Source: Serinus canaria
Taxonomy: Eukaryota > Chordata > Aves > Passeriformes > Fringillidae
Direction: 5' to 3'
NCBI RefSeq assembly: GCF_022539315.1
Contig: NC_066343.1
Location: forward strand, 46,883,378-46,947,377
DNA length: 64,000 nt
Shown piece after piece: positions 25,892 to 36,192 of the stretch (positions are counted from its first letter, which is position 1; each line of letters opens with the position of its first letter). The notes under the pieces were generated by a model. That model did not search any database. It saw nothing but the letters and a program-made list of their open reading frames with translations, and was not told the origin of the DNA. Position numbers and translations under genes: made by a program.

Positions 25892-27930
25892 ATATCCACT
25901 CAATACCATGCTCTCTGGCCCAGGTGTCCTCAGGGTAGTTTTGAAATCAATCCCGTTGTCCAACTCAGTTCCTTCTGGGCTGCCATGTTCTAACAGGACT
26001 TGCTTTTTGAGGCCCAAGATGGACTTCCAGGTGGTGGCAGGAGGCACAGCTACCTTTCCTGCCATTCAGTGATTATCTCCACCTTTGTAAGCATGCAGTG
26101 CTTGCCTTGGCAGGTTTGTGTAAGTGTGGTGTAATCATTCTGCCAGGTCTCCCCATATTTATATTTTGAACATTGTCACCCATACACAGGGGTTTTACCC
26201 TCTTGGCCTAATTGTAGTGCATATTTCACAGGTATGGATAACCTGGCCATGGTTAAGTCCACCCCTCAATCACAAGCCTGTCTGTGTGCTGCATCTCTTC
26301 CCTGATGGCATCAAGAGCCCACCAAGACAGAAATAATTCACCTTAGTGTTACCAACACAGATCTAACTCAGTTTGATCTTGGCAGCTTGATGCACCAGCC
26401 CATTTTTGCAGTGCTCCTCAGTAGTGCACTCCTAGGTGCATGTGCATCTATGTTATGTACTTTTACAGCCAACTTTTCTATCGCAGGTAGTGAGGCCTGG
26501 TCACACATCAGCTGCACAGATGCATTTACCTCTGCCCTGACAATTTTTCCATGATTTTAGCCACCTCCACAGAGCATTCACAAGTCAGTGTAGAGGTGGA
26601 GTATTGGCTGTTTCTCTTGTTCAGCAATATCTGAATCCAGCTGGACAGATTTCAGCTGCAACCTGAGTTCATCCACCTTGTCCCTTAATAGTTTCTGCAG
26701 CTCATTGCATAGGAATCCATACAGCAGCTTTCACATTTTCAGTTTATTCCTACAATATAGACAGAATGAGTCGGCAATAAGAGTGTGTTACTTTTTATTT
26801 TCAGGTATCTGATTATATGATGGCGCCTCCTCAGCATATGATACCTTTTAGTTCTTCACCTCTTTTGAGAATAGTACAAAATTTTCACCGTCAGGCTGGA
26901 TCGTGATAATTTTCAAGATCCCTAGGCAATTGTGATTTCCTGTTTGAGTCAGGTGTGTGATCAGTGCAACCCCCTTAGTAACATCAGTGGTGTGATATGT
27001 GCAGGGGACTTTCCCTTTGAACATCCAGCCCAGCACCGACAGTCGGGGTGCCAGAAGAAGCTGTGCTTCAGTGCAAATCACTTCTGAAGCAGCTCAAACC
27101 TTTTTCATAAGCTGCCAGCATCTCTTTTTCAGGTGGGGTGTAGCAGGTCAGAGATCCTTTTTATCTCACACTCCAGTAGTCTTTTTTTTTGCCAGAGACT
27201 CCAGGAAGGACCATTCTCCCTGGCTGCCATATAGAGAACATTTTTCACATACTGTCCTTTCCTGAGTGGCCCAAGAGCTATTTCATGAACAATCTACTGT
27301 TTAATTTGTTCAAAAGCCTCTTGTTTTCAGGTCTCCACTTGAGATTATTCTACTTCCATGTTGCATGATGGAGAGATGGCTTACAGTCCTCTCTCTTATA
27401 ATGTGCAATATACTTTCTCCAAAAAGCCCACAGTGCCTAAGGGAGCCATTTTTCCTTCTTGCAGGTTGGTGGGCACATAGCTGCTGCTTTTTTGACCACA
27501 TCAATTGGAATGTAATGATGTCCATCTTGCCATTTTAATTCCTAAAACTGAATTTCCTTGGCAGGTCCCTTACCTGGCCTTTAGGAGGAGGTAGATTTCA
27601 GAATCTGAATCTGAAAGTCTCCCCTTTCTGAAAAGCTTTCTTGCAGTGTTGCCCCACACAAAGATGTCATCAATGTGCTGCAAGGGTGCTGGAGTCTCAC
27701 CCTGTTCCATTGCAGTCTGGATCAGTCATAGCAAATAGTGGGAAACACATAGCTGTGTTTCCACCCCTGGGGTGTTGGTTCCAAGTGTGCTGGACACTCC
27801 TCCAATTGCTGCTTTCTTGCCCTCACCTCCAGCACTGCCTCTGGGTATCTATTCATAATTGCACCCATTTTGGAAGGGGAACAGGGGAGGATGATTTCCC
27901 CCAGCTTTTCAACCACTTTTACTTCTTCAG
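25892..27930 (-). pseudogene. ERVL-class pol remnant (RT, RNase H, integrase start)
   Basis: Minus strand, read from 27930 downward. Pol encodes reverse transcriptase, RNase H and integrase. A Pro-Gln-Gly-Trp-Lys motif of RT lies near 27774-27751. The RT active-site motif appears as HIDDI near 27680-27657, with His where Tyr is usual. RNase H-like text runs over about 27290-26850, including an open stretch at 27081-26848. Integrase core text follows, with LDNG holding the second catalytic Asp near 25966-25952. Stops and frameshifts are scattered. The gene is cut at 25892 by the solo LTR and resumes below 24842. Gag is missing or unrecognisable, and no LTR of the same provirus is identified at either end. 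It is a dead copy. Confidence 0.8.
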
Positions 27931-28405
27931 GCCTGTTGTAACAGCTTTTGAGAATTTTGAATTTCTTGTATATGTTAAGGAAAGAATGTTCGTATTGCTA
28001 CGTCTGCCAGATCTCTTCAGTGCCATCCACACCACATACAGAGTTACAGACCAAAAAATTCACAGACTGGAAAATGACCTTAGGTAATGCAGAATAAACT
28101 CAGGGTCCTAGGCATGCCCCATCATGGCTATGAAAAAATTAGCTGTTACTGTCCTGGCCAGAAACACTACACAGTCCAGCAGTACGTTTTAATAGTACAG
28201 TAGATCTATAGTAAGTATGGTGGTTGCTAAGCTGGAAAGAAACCTGTTAGCCTTTCGTCCATGCTATAAATAAATGTGTAGAAAAGGTTGGGAACTAAGT
28301 AGTATTCGTTTGTCCAGCTTGGTTAAGGTAAACTTTAAACTTTCCATGTAGACTATAACTATAACATACTAATCATTTGTTTCTGTAAAGCTTCTAGACA
28401 TTCAG
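27931..28405. other. Unassigned stretch between pol remnant and LTR
   Basis: Could be 5' proviral leader or gag debris, or host DNA. The translation is not recognisable. Confidence 0.35.
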
Positions 28406-29063
28406 TGTCTTCGTTTTGAAAGACAGGTGTCTGCTGAGGAAGGCAGGAGCCTTCCCTGAAATGGAGAATGTAAACGCCCTCCCTCTAAATTGCTGTAAAT
28501 TTTAAATTAAGGGGCTCTCAGGCAAAAATACGGGAGCAGGAATAACAGTTCTTTATTAGGGAGGAAAATTAAAAGATAAAATAAACAATGCAGTAAACTA
28601 AAACAACATTGACAGAGTCAGAACAGAACCTGACACCCTTTTGGTCAGGGTGTTGGTAGCAGTCCAACTGGAATTATGGCTGCAGTCCTCCTGGAATGTC
28701 AGGTGTGGTTCTGTTGGAGCACTGATCCTATAGAAAGTATGTAGTCTTCCTCCGAAGATCCAGTGGAAGAGGCAGCTGTTCCTCTGGGAAATCCAGTGGA
28801 GAAAGCCATGCTGGTGTTCCAGAATCTCAAGATTATATCTGGGTAGGAATGCTTGGTTCCTCCCTCTGGGCAGAGCATCTCTCAATGGGATGCTGTAGTT
28901 CTTATCAGTCATGCAGTGACATTCAATAGCTTGTTATCAGCAGATGTCCCCTGCTGAGGGAAGAGTGGGTGTGGAAAAGATAAGGAAAACTGCCCACTTA
29001 ACAGGAGACCCCTGCCATACAGATGGCAAATAGAATACAATTTGCTTGGCAATCCAGGACACA
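28406..29063 (-). mobile_element. Avian ERV LTR, minus strand
   Basis: On the minus strand this begins TGTCCTGGATTGCC near 29062 and ends CGAAGACA at 28406, with TG...CA termini. An AATAAAGAACTG polyadenylation context (complement at 28552-28557) is followed by CCTGAGAGCCCC and a GGAGGGAGG stretch, an arrangement I recognise from avian LTRs. It differs from the ERVL-type LTR at 24843, so it is probably a separate solo LTR rather than the 5' LTR of the neighbouring pol remnant. A minus-strand open frame of 104 codons (28912-28598) lies within it. It is relatively rich in Trp, His and Phe and matches no protein I know. The LTR class is uncertain. Confidence 0.72.
28552..28557 (-). terminator. 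LTR polyadenylation signal (minus strand)
   Basis: TTTATT on the plus strand is AATAAA on the minus strand, inside CCTAATAAAGAACTG, the expected R-region position. Confidence 0.6.
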
Positions 29064-29595
29064 CAGACAGCAGGTGATTGTGCTAATGAGCTGTAAATAA
29101 GGTGTTATGCATCTTTGTTTTAAACAAGATGGAAGATGGTAAGCACATTTAAACTTCTTTTTTCTGTAAACTGCTAAAAAATAAGTAAAGTAACCTGTCT
29201 TGGTGGAGGACTGATCAGCTTCCCAGCCATGTTTTAGTAAAAGTTAAGGTGTCAAAATCAGGAAGAAAATGCCCTGTGACTATATGTTACCAATATGAAA
29301 AGAAAAACAAAACAAAAACTCCCATGTTTTTATCAAGAAGACAAATGCATTTTAACACATCACGTATTAGATAGAAGTTTAAAGATGGAAGACCTGGTGA
29401 TAAACTGATATTTGCGGTATCTTTCCTGAAAAAGAACAGGGTGAGTTTGAAAAATGTCAAGTGCAATGTTTACCTGCATTATTTTAGAAGTTCATTAGGA
29501 AGAAATAAATTAATGCAAACATTCGTGAAACATTCACGTAAGAGTTCTATGGTCAAAACTTGAAGCTGATCTCATTTTTAGAGAGATCAAGTGGG
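29064..29595. other. Unique DNA, nothing recognised
   Basis: AT-rich sequence without identifiable repeat or coding content between the LTR and the CR1. Confidence 0.45.
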
Positions 29596-29599
29596 GCCT

Positions 29600-31375
29600 G
29601 TGTGGAGGAACAGCAATTTTCTGGCAAAACTCAAGTATAAACAAGGAGTGTGCAAAAGGTGGAAGCCAGGAAGACAGGTAACCTGAAAACACAGAGACAC
29701 TGTCTAAGCACACAGGCATAGTAGGAAAGCTAAAACCCATATGGAGTTGAATCTGGTAAGGGAGGTTGAGCAACAAATCACAGAAGTAGATTGGACCAGA
29801 AGGGACCTTACAGATCAGCTAGTTCCAGCTCCCTACCACAGGCAGGGACAGCTTGCACTAGAAACTTCTATAAGCACACAGGGAATAAAAGAAAAACTAG
29901 AGGCAATGTGAGCTTGTTGCTGAATGGTGACGTGGCTCTGGTGAGAGAGCATAGAAGACATTAAGGTACTCTATACCTTCTTTACCTCAGCATTCACTAG
30001 TGAGAGTAGCTTTCAGCCAGCCCCAGAGGTCAGATGGGAAGTCTTCAGTGAGGAAGACATTCCCACAATGGAAGACAGCTGGGTTAGAAAACATTCAAGC
30101 AAATTGTAGAGCCCTACTATAGGCACAAGTGTTGAGGGAGCTAGGTGATATCCCTGAAAGGCTACTCCTAATAGTTTCTCAGTAATCATGGTAACTGGGA
30201 AGGGTATCTTAAGGTTGCAGCCCTGTGCTCAGGAAGGGCAGAAAGGAGAACTAGAAAGAGGCCACTCGGATCTCAAGTTAGTCCTTAGCAAGGTGATGGA
30301 TCAGCTACTCTGGGATACCATTTCCAGGCATGTGTACCAAAAAGGTTGTCCAGAAGCAGTTCAGAAGAGCATGGGTTCACCAAAAGGGAGTCTGGCTTGA
30401 ACAACTGGTAATTTTCCAGCAGGAAGTGACAGGCTTGGTAGATCAGAGAAAACCTGTTTCCGCTTAGGCTCAAGGCTATTGTCTGCCTTGACAGTGGGAA
30501 GGCTATTGGCACTGTCTCCCAAAAGATTCTCAGAGAGAAGCTGAATTCCTCTTAGAGAAGCTGTATAAAGAAGTGTAAGCTGGATAAGGAGACGCTGAGG
30601 TAGATTAAAATCTGCTTAAATGACTGGCACCAGAGGATAGTAAGTGGTGGTAAAAATTCCTTCAGTGGTGTACCTTAGGCTTAGTACAGGTTCCAGTCCC
30701 ATTTACTGTCTTCAGTAATTATTAGAATTTTGGGTCACTGTGCCCTCAGCAAGTTTCCTGGTAGTACAAAACTGAGTGACTCATAAGCCAGCAGGTTTTG
30801 CTGCCATTTAGCAGGTGGCAGGAAAGGGCCAACAACAGCCTTATGTAGTTCAAAAATTGGAATTCCAGAGTCTGGTAGTTGAGGGAATCTACCAGACATG
30901 TACCATAACGTGCTGGAGGCTGACCATCTGTAAAACAGCTTTCTGAGGTCTGGGCTCAGTGGGCACCAAGCTGAACAAAAGTCAGCAATTTGCCCTTAGC
31001 TGCAAAGGAGGTTATTGATACTCTGACCTGCATTAGGAAAAATGCTGTCAGCAGGTCAGCAGAAGTGATCCTTGCCATCTTTTCAGCACTGGTGAGGCCA
31101 CTGGAGTACTCTACCCAGTTCTGGGCTCCCTAGTAGGAGCGAGACATGGACATACTGGGGAGAATCCAGCAAAGGGCCACGGAGATAATGAAGGAGCTCG
31201 AGCATCCCTTGCATGAAAAAAGGCTGAGAGGAGAGACTGTTAGCCTGGAGAAGAGAAGGCTCAGGGGGATCATACCAATGCATATTAATACCTGCAGGGA
31301 GGGTGCATTAGAGGACAAAGCCAGGCTCTTCTTAGTGGTCCCCAGTGACAGGACCAGAACCTGAAAAACATTCAT
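29600..31375 (+). mobile_element. CR1 LINE, ORF2 and 3'-region fragment
   Basis: Plus-strand CR1. The order follows CR1 ORF2: GGTGGAAGCC and GAGACACTGTCTAAGCA (29650-29715), the pre-RT segment with CTTTACCTCAGCATTCACTAG (about 29980), RT text with AAGGTGATGGATCAGCTACTC (30289) and GGTTCACCAAAAGGGAGTC (30373), and TTTGACA-type text degraded to CTTGACAGTGGGAAGG (30488). A later CAGCAAGTTTCCTGGTAGTACAAAACTG (30748) corresponds to the Lys-Phe-Ala-Asp-Asp region. The 3' region has TGGACATACTGGGGAGAATC and CCTGGAGAAGAGAAGGCTCA. Stops and frameshifts make it non-coding. It is truncated at both ends and interrupted by a minus-strand CR1 piece at 29777-29861. Confidence 0.88.
29777..29861 (-). mobile_element. 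CR1 3'-end fragment nested in another CR1
   Basis: About 85 bp reading ATCACAGAAGTAG..GGACCAGAAGGGACCTTACAGATCA..GTTCCAGC, the complement of a CR1 3' end, sits inside the plus-strand CR1. The left edge holds its 3' terminus and the right edge is its 5' truncation point. The plus-strand CR1 text resumes directly with AAACTTCTATAAG. Confidence 0.82.
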
Positions 31376-32368
31376 TGGCTATTAGTTGGTGACATACTTC
31401 TCTCCTTTTCTGGAATCACATATGAATAGGCAAGGCAGGTTTTTTACAATTAAAGTAGTGGAATAATATATTACATAGTTTCTTTAGCCTTCTGATTGCA
31501 TTCAGCTGTATTAATTTTGAAGAACCAGTCCTAATCTCTGTATTTTTTCATTAAAAAATAACTGTTGAATCTCTTTCAGCTGTTAAAAGTGTTTTTATTT
31601 TTACAAGGAGCTGTAGAAATTGCATTAAAGTATTTTGTTGTTCTAAAGTAATTTCATTATTTTCTTATGTTCTTTTTTAATGTAACTTATCTCATATTTT
31701 CTGGTTATTCATTAAAATATTCACGCTTCTGTGCAGTTCATGACAAGCATGTATATGGCATTTTCTGTCAGCTCTTCACAATCAGCTTGAATTATTAGCT
31801 ATTTTTCTGCAGATTTGAAATACGTGTCTCTGTTCTTTTTTCTGTAATCCAACACCTAAGAAACTGGGACAGATTATCTCTGGAATGTCTTGGTTTGTTT
31901 AGTTTTTGTTTTTTGGTTTTTTTTTGTTTGTTTGCTTGTTTGGTTGTTTTTTTCTAAAACTTAAAGTCTTCTCTCAACTGTTTCAGTTACTTGGAAGTCT
32001 GGTTTCCAGTCTGCAAACAATATGATCTTTAGTTTTGGATTAATTTGAGAACCAAAATATCTGTCATCTAGGTGGGCTTTGAAAGTAATTCTTAGCCACT
32101 GCATCTTGTCATATATGTAATTCCTTAGTAAACATGTCATTACTTTGAAGCACATTGTTTGATAAAATATCTTGGAAATAGGCAAGTAAAGTCTGTACTC
32201 AAATGTGTTAGCTTTTAGCATAGAGCATTCACTCAGCAAGCAGTTTTCAGAACTGAAATTAATTATTTGCTGTGAAAAAAGAGTATAACTGTTCCTGGAA
32301 GCTGATTTGTGATCTGAACAAATGATAATGTGTATTTATAATCCAGGTAGTTTCTTTGTTTCCTCAGC
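31376..32368. other. Unique AT-rich DNA with a T/G-rich tract
   Basis: No gene recognised. 31896-31957 is a T-rich low-complexity run with interspersed G, resembling (TTTG)n. Confidence 0.5.
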
Positions 32369-32672
32369 CCTTGTTTTTTGCAATAGAGAAATCACAGAAG
32401 ATATTTAATACTTCTATATCCCATAAAAGAGCAGTTGCAATTTTGATTAAATCTTTGCTTTCATTTGCTTTCCTACTTGGTATATACAACGACCTTAGGT
32501 ACAGAAATCTTCTTTTTGTTCCTTGTTTTTTGCAATAGAGAAATCACAGAAGATATTTAAAACTTCTATATCACATAAAAGAGCAGTTGCAATTTTGATT
32601 AAATCTTTGCTTTTATTTGCTTTCCTACTTGGTATATACAATGGCCTTAGGTACAGAAATCTTCTTTGTGTT
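32369..32672. repeat. 152 bp tandem duplication
   Basis: Units 32369-32520 and 32521-32672 are adjacent and of equal length. Each starts CCTTGTTTTTTGCAATAGAG. I count six substitutions between them and no indels, about 96% identity. Open frames in each copy (ending near 32538 and 32783) are mirror products of the duplication rather than genes. Confidence 0.92.
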
Positions 32673-33210
32673 CCTTTGAACAGCAGTGTTTTTACTGGAG
32701 TGTCCATCCTCACAATTCATTCATACAGTCTCATGACCAGTAACAAAGTCCAGTGTGTTCATGAAGTGCATAATTGTGGATGATTTTACTGCAGCTTTTT
32801 TAATTTTCTCTCATTGAAAAAAGGTGATATAAACAGTATTTGCATTACAAAGCAGTTGCATACTTTTCTTGATGAGATTTTGTGTGATACTAGACAGCAG
32901 ATTCACTCAGGGTCTTCACTACCAGCATAGTTAACTTACTGCAACACTGATAACACATGTTCTGGTATCTGCTTGGGCATATTTAGCTAAGTGGGATGTA
33001 GATCATGTCCAAAATTTTAAGTTCACCTAATTTTGTTTTGATGTAAAAAAATACTTCTACCTTGGACTCTTTCTCTGAGCTATTACAGAAAAACCCTTCC
33101 CTTTAATAGGCCCTGATACAAAAATTATATTTTAGACTGGTAGGTTTTTTTAATTTCTAAAGAATGCACAGGTTTCCATACCCCCTAAAAAGTGGTTTTG
33201 TACTTAATAG
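32673..33210. other. Unique AT-rich DNA, nothing recognised
   Basis: No identifiable coding, RNA or repeat content. Confidence 0.45.
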
Positions 33211-33560
33211 TGGAAGTGAGTTGATGGTTGGCCCTGGCCACTCTCTCATTCCTCTACCCCAACCATGATCTGGAGGAGAGAATAGTAAGAGTGAAAGTGA
33301 GGAAACTTGTTGAGATAAAGACAATTTATTAAGTGAAGGAAATAGGAAGAAGGAAAATAACAATGGAAAGACCATCACTCGCCACCTTCCACAGGTGGAG
33401 TGGAAGACACAGTCTTTGAGTAACAGCTGCAGTCTAAAAACCCTTCCTTCAGTTTGCATTCCTGAGCATGATATTATATGTCGTGGAGCATCCCTTCAGT
33501 CAGTTGGGATCAGCTGTTCCTGCTGTGTTGCCTTCCAGCTTCTAGGCCACCATAGCCTAC
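33211..33560 (-). mobile_element. Avian ERV LTR fragment, minus strand
   Basis: On the minus strand there is an R/U5-like end with an AATAAA signal (complement at 33325-33330) directly followed by TTGTCTTTATCTCAAC, then GAGGAATGAGAGAGTGGCC. Upstream is a TATA-like ATATAATATCATGCTCAGGA (about 33483-33464) preceded by GATCCCAACTGACTG. This arrangement matches a common avian LTR type. The 5' portion beyond about 33560 is not recognisable, so this is a truncated or diverged LTR. Confidence 0.65.
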
Positions 33561-36118
33561 TGTGTCTGAATTTGTTTGACTTAAAAGCTGAATTTTCATC
33601 TTTCCTGCCGTTCAGCAGTGTTCCTTCAGAAACAGAAACAGAAAATGCTATATTAACTCTCCTCCAACGGATTTTCACAGATAAATCATTACTCTCATGG
33701 TTGTACCTATGTTACAAAGGTCAAGAGAATGTAGATATTCTTCTTGGGGAGAGAGACACATTATGGGCCAACTTGGCCATCCAAACAAGAGTTATTACAT
33801 CATTGTCATGTTAAGGGATAAATTTGACTCTACAAAACATATCATGGTTTTTCTAATTGATAATTAAAAAAAAAAAAAAGGAAAGAAAGGCAAAGGTAAC
33901 ATCCCAGTAAAGGGGATATATTTAAACAGAAGCATATATTCTGATATGGTTAGTTAAAGAAACATTGCTTCTGAGATTCAGGACACTCATGAAACCTTAG
34001 ATTAGTTGATCTCTCTGAGTGTACCTAGAGGCAAAGTGTCTGAAAGGAGCCAGTTTGTATATGGGACAATATTTTATCAGTGTAGTGTTTTAGAAAATTT
34101 TTCTGCTTGTGCCAAATGCGTTTACATTTAGAATTGTGTGTGTGCTTGTGGACCTGGTAATTCTGACGTTGATGGAACCTTTAAGAGGAAGAGAATTTAT
34201 ATTTTCTTTTTTCAATCTAAGTCTGCCAGATAATAGCATTGTAGCATGGCACTTAGAGTTGGATTTTTGCCGGAAAAGGACAAGCAAAAAGGAGTATTGG
34301 CAAATATAGTGAGTGAACTTTACTGCTCATATTAACAGCGAGTAAATGACTAAGCAAACTTTCAACCATATGCTACTTTATGTGTGTAAATATCAGCTAG
34401 TTAGATAAATTAGAAGAGGTTATGAAGTATCTAGGCTGCACAGGCACCTGAAATGATAGCTACGTCCAGACCTGTTACAGAAGTCTGTATTTTAACAGGA
34501 GACTTAGGGTTTTGGAAAAATTTTGCATTAAACACAAAAAATAATCAGGCAGTCAGCTAGCAGGTTTTGTCTTTTCTAACAAAAATTATTTAATCTATTC
34601 CATAAAGAAGAGGACTCCAAAAGAAAAGCTTCTTTGACTTTCTGTCAGAAGATATAAAAACTCTGAAAAAGTTTCACTGACAATATTTGGCAGCACATTT
34701 TATCTCAGTACTGTAAATAGTAGAATATTCCATTTTATGGAGGCTTTCAAAAGTATAACGGGTTATTGTGGAGCTGTTGCTTTTTTACCTCATCATTAGA
34801 GATAATTTGTTGTAAAAAATATAAGACTCTGTCAGTTTAGAATTAGGCATTATCATCTGAATAAAGAGAAATTGAATATATGAGTGTAATATTTCTGCTG
34901 TATAAAATAACATTAGTTTAATTGTTGCAGGTAAGATTTGGACAAACATGTTTCCAAAGCATGTAATTTTAAAAGTTAACAAAATGAAAAATAGATTGGA
35001 GCAATAACATTCCATCTGCTTTTGTTGTGGACAAAAAAACCCAAGTAAAGTGTTACATAAGGGATGTGTTCTGGTTCTGTGGGTCACAGAGGGATCAGAC
35101 CCAGTGCTCAGATTTCCTGGAGCATTTTACTACAATTGATTGAGGAACTTAGAACTGAAGAGAACTAACTCCAGGCACAGTCCTCAGAGGTTTAGATTAA
35201 TTAAACTCATTAAAACAGTTTGGACAGGGTTTTCAACCCAAGTGTGTCTGCCTGCCTAACTGCTGGAGCAGATGACCATTAAGCAGACAACTTAAATGGC
35301 TGTTCTGTTGACAAATCAAATCCTGTGCAAATTGAAAGGGTTAAAGTTCCAAACTATAAATAATTGCTGTCTACACTAGGCTGTCACTACACAGCTGTCT
35401 AGACTTGAGAGTGACAGAGCTGGTGCTCTTCCAGTTGTGTATACAAAGTCACCACATAAGATTTCAGTTTCAGGATAATATTCCTTGGACTAGAAGGTCT
35501 ATCTCTGTGCATAGTTATCCTTAATTAAAATACCTAAACAGAATATGTTTTGAAAGCTGTTCTCAGTATTTTTTAAATTACTGATGAGATTTACAAATAT
35601 TGTGTGATTAGCCAAAGAGTACTCTTACCCTTCTAGACTAAACAAGAACCAAATTCCTGCCTTTCAGAGACAATTAGATGTTCTCCTGTTCTGTTCAAAA
35701 ACTGTGATCTGGAGAAATTATGACCTCCAGGATCTCCTCCTGGATCATGGAGTCCATGAATGTCTTTCATGTGATCTTCAGAGTATTATTTAATGTGTCT
35801 TTGATTCTGAGTGACTCTTAAATCCCTCTTCTGAAAATCAAATATTAGATGTCTTCAAGATATTTGCTTACAATTTTTAATGACAAACTATTTTTATGCA
35901 GCAGTACATAAGCTTTGATGAAAAAAACTTTTCTCCCCTTTCTCCTATATGTGTTGGGGCAGAACATGGGCAGAAAGGCATGAAGGGAAAGCTAGCTCTT
36001 TTTATAGTATCACTGTCTGCAATCCAGGGCTAAGTGAAATATTTAAAAGAAATCTTTTTCATCTAAAGCACAAAATTCATCAATATCAGAACATGTTTTT
36101 GTAATTTCTTTCCAACAG
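33561..36118. other. Unique DNA, possible conserved non-coding sequence at 35150-35420
   Basis: No gene recognised. The stretch 35150-35420 is less repetitive and carries transcription-factor-like words (TTAATTAAAC, ACAGCTGT) in a texture like known vertebrate conserved elements. Without an alignment this is only an impression. Confidence 0.3.
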
Positions 36119-36192
36119 AATGTGTGACCAAATTTCAATCACCAAAGGAAAAGCTTCTGGGTGTTGGCCATTTAACAGTTAGGAAGTATTTG
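36119..36192 (+). other. Exon-like 74 bp segment (unproven)
   Basis: The segment is preceded by a pyrimidine-rich tract ending in CCAACAG (to 36118) and followed by GTAAGTGT (from 36193), a near-consensus donor. One of three frames is open throughout, with two leading bases followed by 24 whole codons that read CVTKFQSPKEKLLGVGHLT and a few more residues. The frame stays open past the donor to 36303, so openness alone is weak evidence. I cannot identify a parent gene or a neighbouring exon, and chance occurrence in 64 kb is quite possible. Confidence 0.22.

Noticed and set aside
30870..30897. Hairpin with 9 bp arms and 10 nt loop
   Set aside because: It lies inside decayed CR1 sequence and is short enough to arise by chance.
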